Assembly (NCBI GenBank): GCA_035578175.1
Contig: JAQMRL010000001.1
Location: forward strand, 54,583,553-54,647,552
Direction of reading: 5' to 3'
Origin: Catonia carolina
Taxonomy: Eukaryota; Arthropoda; Insecta; Hemiptera; Achilidae
DNA: 64,000 nt
Part shown: positions 21,931-34,810 of the stretch, piece after piece
Layout: the number at the start of each line of letters is the position of its first letter
Position numbering within the stretch: the stretch's first letter is position 1
The notes under the pieces: generated by a model
The model's database searches: none
Told to the model about the DNA's origin: nothing
What the model saw: only the letters and a program-made list of their open reading frames with translations
Made by a program: the position numbers and the translations under genes

Positions 21931-23402
21931 ATTTTTTTACTTTAATTTATTTGTAATTGTGATTTTTTTTATAATTAAGAGGTTGTTCATTTCAATTATG
22001 CAAGAAACTTTCATGCAAGTTTAATAATATTTGTGCTCTTGTATGTTGTCCTTACATAGGCATGCTCCTTTATTTTCTATTTTATCAATTTTTGGTTCAT
22101 ACTAAACAATTTTCTTTTTCCATAAATCTTTTTAAGATACTATGGTCGATTTTCAAAATTAGAGCTCTTTGGAAAGGTAAAAATAATATATTTAAATATA
22201 TTATTAAAACATTTAAATGTTTTGGAAGAATTAAGGCTACACCCTTTTTGCATTTAAGGAGAAAATTCTAAAAAAATTATAATTTCACTGTTTTTTTGGA
22301 TCACTTACAAAATACGTTTGCAGATTTATTTAATAATTTAGTTCTTGGAGAACTTATAAGATTAACAAAAGTAGGCGTATTCAGCAAAAGACAGATGCTT
22401 TCCATTCCGTTCAACCTCTAAGAAATAATTGTGCAGAATTTAAACTTTCCTAGTGATAGAGAAATAACAGAATTAGGCAGGACTTTTGTATTTAAGCCTA
22501 TATGTAAAGATCAATGCATATAGGCCTATTAGTATTTTAGGGATAGATTATAATTTTTATGATGGCTGAAATATTAATAACAAATAAGTATTTAAACAAT
22601 ACTGATAAAAATATTTCTGATCGAAATTAATTAATCAAGAAATTTGAACCTGTATTAAAGGTACGTCAATGTCAATAGTTTATTTTATTATGCACATAAA
22701 TTTTATGAAGATTGTTGTGGCTCGTACGTTTTGATTTAATAAGATTAAGAGAAGGAGAATTGTTTGCGCGGACGATGCACGTAATATATGGAATATAATA
22801 TGTGAGTGCAGGAACTGAGAAGGGCGTTAAAGTCTCCAAAGATAATATAAAATTCAGTCAGAGAGAGATAAAACAGTTCCCCCGTTTACATAATATACTC
22901 ACATTGACTGCTATAAATATATCTATAGTTTCTTCCGCAAAACCTTATTTCTTTTGAAATAACTCTATTACGAATCCTTCTTTTGTAAACTATATTTAAC
23001 TAAATCAAAGGTTTTCTATTTTATTAAATTTCAATAATAGTTAACTTTTTTTGTAAATTAAAAATCTGGTTTAACCAAGAAAACACAAGATATTTTTTTA
23101 AGATTTATGTTTACTTGTTAAAGAAAATGGTTTACCCATTGTTTTATAAATGTTATCTAGTAGTTTAAGTTTACCAAAATATGGAGTAAAACATTCGATT
23201 ATCGGTTCAAAAATACTGTGTTGTTTCTTAAAAACAATTTATTCTTTTAATTGGAAAGGAATGGTGTTAGTATAAGTAGGCTATTACAAATTTTTCTTAA
23301 AAAATAAAATTTATTTAGTCAACTACTAGAAATATAAATTAAATATACCCTGGTTATAAGTAACAAAAGTTATTACTGAAGATCTACTTTATAAGTTAAT
23401 TT
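21931..23402. other. AT-rich DNA, no gene seen
   Basis: Nothing recognised. A slightly GC-richer patch lies near 22740-22880. Confidence 0.4.
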
Positions 23403-23560
23403 GACCGGCCCTTTGACGTAATGGTCATCACAATTGGCTTTTATGCCTTGGTCCCCTGGTTCGATTCCCGGTCAGGTTTGACATTTTTCCAACTTTATAT
23501 CATTACATGTTATTAACTACTCACAATCTAAGGCTTATGTAGGCATTAAAATAAAAGAAT
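23403..23560 (+). repeat. tRNA-derived SINE C, copy 1
   Basis: Head GACCGGCCCTTTGACGTAAT, A box-like GTAATGGTC, perfect B box GGTTCGATTCC (23458-23468), then CCGGTCAGGT and a tail with GGCTTATGTAGGCATTAAAAT. The tail is shared with 47765-47890 and with the isolated tail at 30548-30580. Confidence 0.8.
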
Positions 23561-24079
23561 TTTACATATTTTGCAAAAAATTATTATCTTAAATAAAATT
23601 ATTTATCATACAAATCGATTTGGAAATAAGCCCTTGGAATGTAACTAAAAGTATACAACTTTGAGTTAAGTAACATTAAATATACTATTTATTTATAGTA
23701 ACAGCTCTGTTACTCCCAACCTAAATATTAGTTAATTTTTATGCAGTTAAGAATGTGCGTCTGTTTCGATTTTAAATAAAGCAAAATTTCAATATCTATT
23801 ATTCATTTTTTCCTAAATAATTCACAGGAATCTTTTCAGAATTAAATTTTCTATAAATTTATTTAAGAAAAAATACATCTTTTCTTACCATTTATGGAAG
23901 TAACCTTACGTTAAACACAAAAATGTGTTATTTCTTTGCACCAATTCTTGTGTTTTATGTAAGATATCTCTAAAAGTATTGCATTTACAGCTCTGAAACA
24001 AATTTTATTCAATTTTTCAGATTAAAAAACTTAAGAAACAATAGTATTTGTCTCTTTGTAACTACCTTTAACATTTTTA
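23561..24079. other. AT-rich DNA, no gene seen
   Basis: Nothing recognised. Confidence 0.4.
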
Positions 24080-24260
24080 TACGGCCTTACTTCACCGAGG
24101 GTACAGAGTTTTAGGTGAAATTTTTCGCTAGCCGTAACTCGCTAACTAAGCGTTTTCAGGCATATGTTTATTATGATATTTTTATTATTTTTAGCTATAG
24201 AATGAAATCCCAAGAGATTGGTGTATAGTTTTGATTCACCCTGTATATCATTATAATGAT
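24080..24260. mobile_element. Possible end of a non-autonomous DNA transposon
   Basis: The right edge GATTCACCCTGTATATC has the ACAGGGTG-type terminus common in insect DNA elements, and the left edge contains TTCACCGAGGGTACAGAG. The inside (TTTTTCGCTAGCCGTAACTC) is GC-richer than its surroundings. No ORF. The termini do not form a convincing inverted repeat by eye. Confidence 0.35.
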
Positions 24261-24759
24261 TCGTAGCAACCAATTCATTGGTCAATAGTGTAACCTAACT
24301 TTAAGGTTGAAAAGATTAATTATTTACTTTTTCTTGCCCTATTTTTGTATAATGCAGGGAAGGAAAGTATTATTTTTCCTATGTCAATTTTTGAAATCGA
24401 GAACTTTTCAAAAAAACACGTTTCAAATCCCCTGAAACCCCCCAAAAACATGTTTTTACCGATTGGTCTGTGTGCAAACAAATATCTTGAAAAAGGAATA
24501 TCGTTCATAAATTGAAACTTGGAACGTAAGTTAGGTAACACTAAGGAACCCGGCACGAACATTTCCAGCAAAGTCAGTCAACCGGAAAAAGTAATTTATT
24601 TGTAGAATTTTTTGACTTTTTGCCATTTTCTCGAAAACGGCTTCTCCGATTTAAAAAAAAATCACATCGTTTACCATATTATTTTTTATGTTTTACAAGA
24701 TAGGGTAAGCGCTATGTTCGCTGAAATTCTTTGGTGGCTGCGCTGTCGTGGTAAAATTT

Positions 24760-25090
24760 ATTTTTTATCATTACTGCTTTAATATGCATTTCAGGGCAAA
24801 AATTGTAGGAATGTAAAACTTACATTCATTTCAACCAATTTTTTACAACACTTAGTTAGCGTCAAATAGATTTTTTCTGTATTTTACCCATCGAAATCGG
24901 TAAAAAATGAAATTTTTTAACATTGCTGCTAAAGTATACATTTTATGTCAAAGGTGTAGTATATAATCAAAGTTATAGGAAATTAAAAACCTACAACTTT
25001 AATTTCAAGCATTCTTTTTACAGAGAGTAGTTTAGCGTCAATTTTATTGATTTCCCGTATTTTTAAGTTCTAAAGAGATTTATTTTCATT
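24760..25090. repeat. Degenerate tandem repeat, period about 170 bp
   Basis: The phrases TTTTTACA...TAGTTAGCGTCAA and TTTTTACAGAGAGTAGTTTAG recur at about 24840 and 25016, each followed by a GATTTTTTCTGTATTTT/GATTTCCCGTATTTTTA segment. A third, partial unit precedes 24840 (CATTACTGCTTTAATATGCA against CATTGCTGCTAAAGTATACA). Not coding. An 83-codon minus-strand frame at 24320-24571 just before it is not recognised. Confidence 0.5.
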
Positions 25091-25099
25091 CTGCCTCAT

Positions 25100-28000
25100 T
25101 CACTCATAATAATTGAAATTAGGTTATGGTTTCATTTTTCATTGTTTAATGGTTAGACATTTTTTATCATTTACATTGGCAAGAGAAAGTTATGTGAGTG
25201 TTTCACACCAGTTTTTTGGACCTGTATCATAGAGAGACTACTGCAATCAAAATTTATTTCAACATTCTTTTTTCAACTTCATTTTTTCTTGTAAATAGGC
25301 CTATCATAAATATTAAAAAAATCTGTGGATGTTTTCACTACTTTGCCATTTTAATGACTTATTATTCAAAGAAGATGAATAGATTGCAATATCGTGGTAA
25401 GGTAGGGAAAGAAGTTAAGTATTCCTTCTTAATCCATCTATATTCAAATAGGTACCGGTGATTTTTTTTAAATGTTTTAATTCAGAGTAGTTAAATATAA
25501 AAAATTCTAAATTTTTAAACCAAAATTATACTATAATTAAATGACTTTTAATATAGATTGTTCTAAAACTCATTCTTTAGTTTCATTTTACGGAAGATTT
25601 TTAACATAAGGACAACACGTAGAAGATTTGAGAAATCCTTTCATCATGAATTCTTTCTTATGTTTGAAATTAAAAAGAAAAAAATAAGAAAATGATATAA
25701 ACGTACATAATGTATTTTATTATCAATGTAAATAAAGTGTTGGGTTATTTTTTGTTTGTAAAAGAAGTTAATGCGTATATCCTGATTCGTAAATTTGATT
25801 GTGTGGGAGGAAATAAGATAGAGTTGTCGAGTGGTTTGTTCTGACTAAACGAACGAAGAGTTGCAGCAACAGCAACAGCAGCTATTTGCAGTGATGACTA
25901 AGGAAGTAAGAAGAAGAAAAAGAATAACATAAGTTGGGAGTAAAAATAAAGCTACGTATGGTAGTATAAATGTAGTCGACGTTACTTTACTTGTGTGATG
26001 ATGGGAAATAAGAAGCACACACGACGTCATACACATACACGCTTAAATCTAAAATGACGCCGCTCTTTTTATTTACGATTATGACTATTATAAAATTATT
26101 TATCATGGAGAAGCATGACGTGTATGGAAAACTCGACATCCTGTGTCCTTTGTCTGGGAGTCCTTCTTGCAGAGGCGTACTATTGTCCTAGCTCCCGCTT
26201 CCTCGCCAATACCTGGTTACGTTCTCCTTCCTCGTCTCCGCGGTTTACCATCTTCCTCGCAACATAGGAAGAACTCCATACCCCACTTCGTGTGCATAAC
26301 TCTTTAAAATCATATAAATAATCCAGTCACAACTGTTGGCTGGTACGTTGTCAACTTGTACAACCAGCCTTAACTTTTTGTCTCATTACATGTTCTTTAC
26401 GTTGTTTATTTTGTTATGATTTTCTGTAAACCGTAGATGACGTTCCATAAGCAGTCTTTCTACAACGACTGATCGTGACATTTAAGCTCAAAATATTTTT
26501 GTAATATTTATCTGTAATTTATTTATTATTTATGTGACTGTTTTGTGCTATTTTCTTAATGACATTTCTTTTAAAACTGTAAAATCAAACAATTTCATGT
26601 ACCAAATGAACATATTTTAAGCCTACTCTTTCTTAGAAATTAGTCTATTGTGTTGTTTGTAGTCCTTCTAGTACAATCCAATTTAATTTTTTTATTCAGG
26701 AAAAACGTTTAAAAATAATAAAGAAATTGGTAAAAACGCCTTTACCTTTTCAAACTTCAAATACTAAAATTCAATCATTTATAGAATATTTAAATATTAT
26801 TTTGTCTGTGCCACCATGCAAATTAATTATTCTTCCCGTTGAAGAACACGTATGTGCAAACTAATAACTACAGGTGAAAGCATTATTCCCTCTTACTCTT
26901 AGTCTTGATTCTTGAGAATTTATGTTTTTTACTGATATGTTTTTAATTATCAGGTCGTAAATACTAAAATACTAAAATGTAATATATTTAACATTTATGA
27001 CCCAAAATATTTCTGACACATTTTTATTGAAAATTTAGTATCTGTTCTTACAATATTATATAAAAATTTCTAACTATGACGCTAAAGGTTCCAAAACTTT
27101 TATTACTTGCTGGAGATTGCAGTCATGACAATTAAAAAAAAATTATATTAATAAAATTAACCGTACTTATATTATTACTTTGTAATCAAGATAAGTAAGC
27201 TAAGACTTATTAATAGTTCATTTAAAATCCGTTTTGAAGTCTCTGTCAAAAATTTATTAGTTAAATTTTTAACCGTTTTTCTTTCTGGCGTGAAGCCTAG
27301 AAAGTCATATTCTACGCAAGTCAAACTCACTGTTCTCTTGTATAACCCGCAGTGGTTGCTAATAAAAAAATTATCCGACTTTAAATAAAGTATGCTGAAC
27401 CTTTTGGGGGGTGAGCAAGCCATTAAATTATTATAATTCTGCAAATATAAAAATTAATCACAGCATCTCTCGGTATACAACAAACAGCATCAACCACAGA
27501 AGTGGATGCTGTTTAAAGCAAAATTAAAAATTTGTATTACCTTTCTACAATTCAATAAGCAATCAGGATAGCACAATTCACAAAATACCAAAAAACTATC
27601 GGATTGCACACAAATCATTTCGTCATCTCATTAATAAATAAATCAAACTACTCACTCCGACTTAACCAAACACATCCTATGGACTTATGTTAAAGTGATA
27701 AGAAACACATTAAATAAATCTTTTATAAATAGAATATATTAATAGTGTAATTTTTCTTTAGAAAAGTAGCAATATTCATAGTGGTTAAATCTTATTTGCT
27801 TGATAGTAAAATTTTATAATATTGTGAATTTTAAATTATTAAGAATTTTAAATTTTATGATTAGATAAAGTTTCAATAAGCTCTGTAATAAAACTATTTA
27901 AAAATTTGGTTATTTATTATCAATAATTATCATGTACCATTCATTACCGAGCACAGCCTCGTCATACGCGGGAATTAGTAAATATGATATCAAAATGTAT

Positions 28001-29404
28001 TATGTGTTATGTAATAAATAAATAATTGAATGGAATTTAATTTAAATCTACGAAGTTTGTCTATTGTAGAGTTTCCTTCGATCGTAATATGTATAACAAA
28101 CTAAAGAAAACTGTTTACCTATTTAGTATACGTATATTCAAAAAATTTAATAAGAAAACAATTATTTTAAATATAACGATATTAAAAATGTTCAAGAAAC
28201 GACGGGTGCTCACTATTGTGTGTGAAATAACAGGAAATATTAAAATGTACACGTTCTCTTGGTGTTGAAAAAACTAGTTCATTGTAAATATTTTACAATT
28301 TTATTATGAGTTGGACGAAATAGTCAGCGAGGATTATCGTGTGTGTAGACTTACATTAAACTTAAATTATACATAATTTTTTCTAATGTGATTTCGCTAG
28401 GAATATGATAAGGATCGCTCAGAATCTTTTCAATGAAAAGATTTTAATCGTTAATTTTTTGAACTAGCAGTAGGTTACATCCGATTAATAGGGTTAATGA
28501 AATATTTATTCAATATAACGGATATTTTATTTGATTTTATAATTATATTTTATTACGCGTATGAAAGTTTTGTTTTTATGAAAAATATGAATTGAGAAAT
28601 GGGTAATAATTTATTGAAATATTTTTTCATATTTTGAATTTATTAAAAAAACATAAAAAATTGACTATACAGTGGAAATTAAGTAATAGATCAATATTAA
28701 ACATAAAGGTAGATTATTTTGTATAAATTGTCTACAGGTTTAATAACACTGAAAAGAATCATGTACTACTGGTATGTCAATAACAAGAAAATTACAAAAA
28801 AATACCCGGATGCAGTAGTTTAAGTCAATGAGAACACATGCCACAAAGTTCTTTCACTACATTATAAAATAAAATAGATGAAACAAGTGTTAATACCATA
28901 GTGGATATTGAAAAAGTAACATTTTTCTTAATAACAAACAATTGACAATAGGTAGACACATGAGTCTGCAGAAAATTTCCGTTAACCAGTTAGTGTCTTG
29001 ACCGTTAGGGTGAGTCTGGAAAATAAACATAATGAGAAATTCTGTCGCCTTTCCTCTTGTCATATCATTCTTTTCACTATTAAAGTAATGGTGGATACAA
29101 ACAAAGGTTATCACTTGTAGTTTTCAGGCTACTCTACATAATAAAGTATGTTATTACTTCCATCCGTTCAAAATATAAAGTTTGCATTAAGTTTTGAAAA
29201 TAACATACGTGCTAAATTATCTGATTAAATAGAAATTATAATTTTTCCTTATATTTTATTAAATCTCAAAATAGTAGTTCAAAATCACCTAACTTTTACT
29301 CAACATTGTCACCTGAAAACCTTTCTCAAACGGAATGGTGAAAATTGAACTATTGTACATTATATCAAATTTTACTGCAACTATTTGAAAAGTATACATC
29401 TTTT
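25100..29404. other. Mostly AT-rich DNA; GC-richer patch at 26100-26330
   Basis: No gene recognised. 26115-26267 has a 50-codon open frame in a patch of raised GC, possibly an untranslated exon or promoter-proximal DNA. An 89-codon minus frame at 27175-27444 and a 74-codon minus frame at 28890-29114 match nothing I know. Confidence 0.35.
25861..25886 (+). repeat. CAG/CAA-rich run
   Basis: TTGCAGCAACAGCAACAGCAG is the kind of codon run found in insect polyglutamine proteins, but no long ORF surrounds it. Confidence 0.4.
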
Positions 29405-29860
29405 GTTCTATCAACTGAAACGCTTACTCAACAAAGTTCTAAACAAACACGATGTCCCATAAATTAACAACTAACATACAGTCTTAAGACCAATCTGGGC
29501 ATACGGAGTTCAACTTTGGGAATCTGCTAAACCTTCACACACGAAACTTACAAGCTAGAAGCGAGTCAAAATAAGATTTTAGCGGTAACACAATGCCACT
29601 TTTAAGTCACAAACTTAATGTTGTACAAAGACTTACAAATTCCATACGTAACTGACGTCGCAACACAACTATACAAGACGATGCACAACAAATTTGAATT
29701 ACATGATCATATTTTCATACAAAACATATACACTAGGGTACCCATAATACTGGGGCACTCAGCACAGAAGTTTAAAACATCTCTGGCCAAGATATCTTCT
29801 TGACCTTGATCTTCTAGGACTCCTAGTAAAAACTGCAAGCTCCAGCAAGTAATTAAAGTT
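29405..29860 (+). pseudogene. Jockey-like LINE, decayed C-terminal region
   Basis: In frame pieces read LLNKVLNKHDVP and LRPIWAYGVQLWESAKPSHT, the conserved LL.PIW.YG.QLWG block that precedes the YVSN region. Downstream frames are broken. A second copy of its last part lies at 31110-31390 (ACTATACAAGACGATGCA against ACTGTACAAGACGATGCA). Confidence 0.7.
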
Positions 29861-30540
29861 TTGGAACCTTTAGTGTCATATTTAGAGATTTTTATAACAT
29901 TGTAATAAAAGTTACTAAATTTTTAATAAAAATGTATCAAAAAAATATTTTGTTAATTTTAAAGCCGTATCAACAGTTTTATTTGTAACTTGTTTATTTT
30001 GAATGGTTGAAATCTACCTTGCGTTATGAAACTGTATAAATCTTTATGCTCACATTTTCTGACTTGTCCAAAAATCAAACGAAAGCCTTCAATTTAAGCA
30101 GTTTAATGTTCTAATACAGCGTTACCAACGAGTAAAAACAAATATTAAATAAAATTGTGCTTAAAAACTTTCAATTTTTAGTAATCACCAGATAACTTAA
30201 TATGTGTACTTAGTTTTTTATTAATTTTATGCCTTCCCGAGTTAGGTACCGGTTCATTTTGACAACCATCTTCTTAGTAAACTTGTAGGGATAGGAATAA
30301 TTATCCAAGAATTAAATGAAATACAAAAAAAAACACTTAGTCAATTTTTTATTATTTGAAGTTAAAAATTTATTTTCTTGTTCTTACCTAATTAAGAAAT
30401 CTGTAATAAAAGTATTTTATATAACTTATTTTATTATTTTTTCTTATAATTATTATTCTAACATAATTATTTATTCTACTTACAGTTTTGGCGTATTTTC
30501 GTTTTTAGATTACTAACATTTTCAATAGATATTTTTTTTA
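29861..30540. other. AT-rich DNA, no gene seen
   Basis: Nothing recognised; the 66-codon frame at 30316-30516 is A/T-rich noise. Confidence 0.4.
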
Positions 30541-30547
30541 AAGAAAC

Positions 30548-30580
30548 TAGTGGCTTATGTAGGGATCATCACTCAACAAA
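30548..30580 (+). repeat. SINE C tail fragment
   Basis: GGCTTATGTAGGGATCATCA and ACTCAACAAAA match the tail of the SINE C copy at 47765-47890 (GACTTACGTAGGCACCATCA, CACAATAAA). The head is missing. Confidence 0.5.
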
Positions 30581-30654
30581 AAAGTGAGATATATAATATA
30601 TTTTTGCCTTTAATTTTGATTACGGTACTGTACATTAAGCTGCAAAATTTTCGT

Positions 30655-30990
30655 ATATGATAATTAATTTAACGGTTAGTGAAAGCGGTGGGTATTGCCC
30701 ATTATTCAGACCAGAGGTCTCTACTCTATTTTCGTTTTAGACGTCGTATTATAGTGTTGGGAAGTTTCTTGCAGGTAGGTAGGTCACAAGCTAGTGTGTT
30801 GGAATGGTCATCTAGTTGTTCGTGAAATCTACTGCAGAAGGACACGGATGGTTCTTTTGCTGTCAAAATTTTTAAATCGTCGTGGAGAGTTTTATTGCTT
30901 ATATAACAAGGAAAACCAGAAGCAAGTCTTGAGAATCTTGCCTAAAAGGCCTGAACCGACTTTAAGTTATTCTTTGCCTGTACTCTAAAG
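30655..30990 (-). pseudogene. Jockey-like LINE, decayed C-terminus
   Basis: Minus-strand pieces encode SFCSRFHEQLDDHSNTLACDL and IIRRLKRK.SRDLW, parallel to SKFRERLYNYPN.LACDLAI and RRLKQKCCRDLF at 17.9 kb. Nucleotide similarity to 11.4 and 17.9 kb is clear (ACGACGTCTAAAACGAAAAT). Confidence 0.65.
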
Positions 30991-31109
30991 AGTTGGACAC
31001 CATAAATCCAGACCTAATAATATCTAAAATCTGTTTTTTAATATTATATATATTCAATATTATTATATTAAAAATTAAAAATTTATCGATTTTCATAAAA
31101 TCTTCGCTA

Positions 31110-31390
31110 CAAATAACTGCAAAGTACCTAAATATCACATGTAACTGACTTCGTAAAGAAACTGTACAAGACGATGCATGAAAGATTTTAGTTACTTCAA
31201 AACGCTTTTGTACATGTACATTAAAGTGATACCTTAAAGTGATACATTAAAGTGATACATTTAAGTGATACACATAAGCATTAAAAACTACTCTAGCCAA
31301 TGGATCTTCTTAAGGAAGGCCCAGATTATAAAGATTGTAGGTGACGACACAAGCTCCAACAAACAAATCACGTTTTAGATCTATCTGCAT
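31110..31390 (+). pseudogene. Jockey-like LINE tail with tandem 13-mers
   Basis: Matches 29630-29860 (GTAACTGAC, AAACTGTACAAGACGATGCA, CTCTAGCCAATGGATCTTCTT) but has gained four tandem copies of a 13-bp unit (ATTAAAGTGATAC, about 31220-31272). Non-functional. Confidence 0.6.
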
Positions 31391-32150
31391 CAAATTTGGC
31401 AATCGTTAAAATATTTTTTATCAACATAATAGGCCTATGTTGCATTATCAAATGTTACAAAAATATTTGACTATATTTTAGTTTGAGATTTCGTTATCTT
31501 ATATTTCTTTTAATACATAAATAAAGATTAGTTTATTAAAGTTATGAATTCGTCAATAGATAACTGAAAAATATAAATGAGTAAAGAACTTTGTAAAGCA
31601 CAAAAAATTTGTTTTAATTTTACCGGATGTACAATTTAATAAAATATCAAACACAATTTCTCTTCTATAAATATATTATTTAAAAATTAAATTATTTATA
31701 AATTGAATCAATAAATAAAATACATTAAAATAAAAATACATAAACTATTTTAATTACGTTATTAAAGCTATATATTCTATGCTAATATACTACGTATTTG
31801 CTTTTTATGAAATCATTCTCGCCTAAATGTAATTTTTATTTTCTGGTAACGTTTTAATAGTAATTCTATTGAATGTAAAAGAAAATCGATAACTTCAATG
31901 TGTAGTGGCATAGAGAATGTGTGTTAGACTAGAAAAACTGATTTATGTGGAACTTCCGGCTAGATTCGGGAAGTGTTGTTAAAGTATGTCTGTTGCAGAG
32001 TCGGAGTAGCTGTTGATGATATTCGCAGTTTATGGAATATTTTTGTGTTTTCAGTAAACTAATAAAAAGTCTGGTAAATATCTTTTGGAAAGGCATAAAA
32101 TACTCTTTTTCAAATGTAAATTAACATAAGTGCTTTTATTATTTGCAATT
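31391..32150. other. AT-rich DNA, no gene seen
   Basis: Nothing recognised. Confidence 0.4.
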
Positions 32151-32159
32151 GATTGATTT

Positions 32160-32885
32160 AGGGTGGTAGAAAAATTGCTAAAAGTTTGGTTTCAAGATAA
32201 ACACTAAGAAAACCAAGATACTTGTGATAGGTAAACGACCTGGTATGTCAGCTGATATTGAGAATGCAAGACACCGTTTTTATAGTAGTAGATAGCTTCA
32301 GGTATCTGGGATGCCGAGTAAACAAAGATTGGTGTGACACGGTGGAGTTTAGATCGGTTGTTGAACAAGCCCGTGCTACATTTAGAAGGATGAGTAGAGT
32401 TTTGTGCAGTAGGATTTTACTTCTAGGTAAAATTATTTGTTGTTGAGTTGTCTGTATACGTTATATGGGGTGGAGGCTTGGATGCTAAAGCGGAGTGAGT
32501 TAAAAAGATTTGAGGTCTTTGAGATGTGGTGATATATGGGATTGCTGGGTGTTCCATAGACGGATAGAGTAAGAAACATGGAAGTATTTTTAAAGTTAAA
32601 TAAAATATAAAAAATAAGGATTCTGTGAAACGTCAAAACTGGATTTCTTTAATCATGTGATGAGAGCTGAAAAATAGAGAACGCTACAGAATATCACATA
32701 AGAAAATATAAAGAGTAAGTGTGGTCCAGGTCAAATTAGAGCATAGCGGTCGAGGAATCTTGGAACTGGTATGTTGTAAGTTTGGTTACCCTTCTTTTTC
32801 GGGCAGTCAAAAAAATCAAGTGGAGTTGGTGGTAGCCATTGTTCCCAGAGAACAGGGGAAGAAGAATCTCACTATTATTAAAAGC
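32160..32885 (+). pseudogene. RTE-like LINE, decayed 3' half of ORF2
   Basis: Readable pieces, in several frames, are NTKKTKILVIGKRPGM, FRYLGCRVNKDWCDTVEFRS, VEQARATFRRMSRVL, LYTLYGVEAWMLKRSELKRF, RNMEVF and finally GGSHCSQRTGEEE before a GGGAAGAAGAATC tail. They follow the same order as the RTE at 60432-62435 (YQYLGCELNEEW, IEIARNTFNKMKATL, LYGVEA). More than five frame breaks; long dead. Confidence 0.75.
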
Positions 32886-32965
32886 AAGCCTAACTAATTT
32901 TTACGTCCGACTGGTATCGTTATTAAGAATAATGAAGAGGTGATTCATATAAAAGATTAATAATC

Positions 32966-33048
32966 AAACGCCATACTTGACTGGGAATCAAACTCGGAAC
33001 CTCTGGCGAAGAGATTAGTGACACTGACCATTTTACTATCGGGCCGGG
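32966..33048 (-). repeat. SINE C-related head
   Basis: Minus strand: CCCGGCCCGATAGTAAAATG, GTCAGTGTCAC and a B box-like AGTTTGATTCC followed by CAGTCAAGTATGG, in the same arrangement as 23403-23480. No tail found. Confidence 0.6.
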
Positions 33049-34127
33049 AAAACCGACAGAAATTGTTTGATGCAAATAGCTATCGATATTGGTGTAAGAA
33101 GAATAATTTTTTCTCTTTGTAGGTGACTATTATTCCGGATACATAACACTAACTATAACAACTAACTAAACTGAAGATATTTTTAACAAAGAAGTATTTT
33201 ATAAAATATTCCCAGAACTTAGAGAATTGTTTTGTATTTAATTGTGCACTTTCACTTTTAAGTGTGTGATACATATGGTACCATATAATTGTTGTTGGGC
33301 ATAACTGAACAATAATGCACCAATTATATAAAACAAATTACACTAACTGTAATTAACAAATATCTCACTGAATTTTACTTCTTCTTCTTGTGTTCTATTG
33401 TACGAAATTAACAAAATAATGAATTATCTACGAACTAAGTGAATACAACTTACAGATAATATTTATATATTTTTTTTGATAATTTTAGGAATACTGTAAG
33501 AAACGTTGTACCATTTGACCTTACTATATTGCAATTATGTTTCAGGTCTTATTAACAAAATCGACTGCTGCATCCTCATTCCTTGTAATTAATTACAATA
33601 AACTTAATTAAAAAAATTAAATAATGTTACTCGAAAAATTTAATAATAAATATTTACAGTAGATGACATATGACAATACATATTTCTAATAACCAAATAT
33701 TATTAGTAAAAATGGCAAAAATATAGCCTGGTATTGAAGCAGTTATTTAACAACTGTCCTATTAGAATTAATAAGTAAAGTACGTGCTGTAAGAATGTCT
33801 CTTTAGAGTAGGCAAACAGTCCATTCAAAATATCACGGAGGCATTACTTCCAAGCGGCGAAAATTTTTCGTATGAACTACAGTTCTACGAATTTTTTGTG
33901 TTTATTTATTAAGTAACGTCATTGGTGACCAACATTTATTAATTTTTTAAATATCTAGGCCTATTAGTCCAATAAGAATAAAAACTTGTTTTAAAAAATT
34001 AGCTAAAAATTAAACATGAAATAATAGACATGATTTGAAATTATAATGATTAGCCTATACAGAAAATATTAACAAAACTAAAGTACACATTAATGTAAGA
34101 AGTTGGACTTTTTGAGTTTTTTACAGA
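33049..34127. other. AT-rich DNA, no gene seen
   Basis: Nothing recognised. Confidence 0.4.
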
Positions 34128-34310
34128 TATTGCAAGGGTGCGCATCGAGTTCTTAAATTACAGAACAGCACTGCAAATCCAATTTAAGTAATCGGAACCG
34201 TCAAAAATCCGAACGTCAGAATGGGCCTATTGTCTTACATACATAGTACGTTGTAACCTCGGCTATTGTTCAATACATTCGCAACAAAAATAAAAATGAG
34301 ATTAGAGTGA

Positions 34311-34487
34311 TACGGAAAATACGCCAATCCTGCTCCCGCTCAAAAATTTACTGCCTTAGAGACTGCCATATCATGGTTTAAAAAACAGTCAGAAAGTACC
34401 CAGACGTCTTTGCTGAAAATAATTAAGAATCTGGCTGCAAGAAAGAAAACTTCCAAGCGCATTCAACCTGAAATTGGTGACTTTTGA
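34311..34487 (+). pseudogene. pogo/Tigger-like transposase, C-terminal remnant
   Basis: A 58-codon open stretch ends in a TGA and reads FTALETAISWFKKQSEST, LLKIIKNLAARKKTSKR and QPEIGDF. This is the layout I know from the C-terminus of Tigger/jerky-type transposases (an ALE..L.WF..QPE block, LLLLKRIRDLAA.KR, then ITDFF). The DDE core is missing. GC-richer, TIR-like sequence at about 34128-34235 and 34735-34795 (containing AATCCAA and AATCCGAACG or TTCGAAAATCC) may be the element's ends, but I cannot align them convincingly. Confidence 0.5.
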
Positions 34488-34810
34488 AGTAAATTCTAAA
34501 ACATTATAAAATAAATTTATTTTGTTCTTTACTTGTCATTTTCAGTATCTACAGTATTCATTTTGTACTTTGTGATTAAGCGTATATATTTTGTTAGTGA
34601 ACAGTTTCCTTAAGTTTATAACCTTTCACAGAAGTGCACTTTCATTTCTATAATACATTATATCAAGAAACGTAAAAGTATATTATTTTTTATTTGCTCT
34701 CCTTCTTTTAGTATTATGCGTAACGGCAATACATCAAGTTCGTTCGAAAATCCAAGTGAATCGATAATCTGGATCACCCTTGGTCCCAGTTCGTTTTTAT
34801 TTTCCATAAA

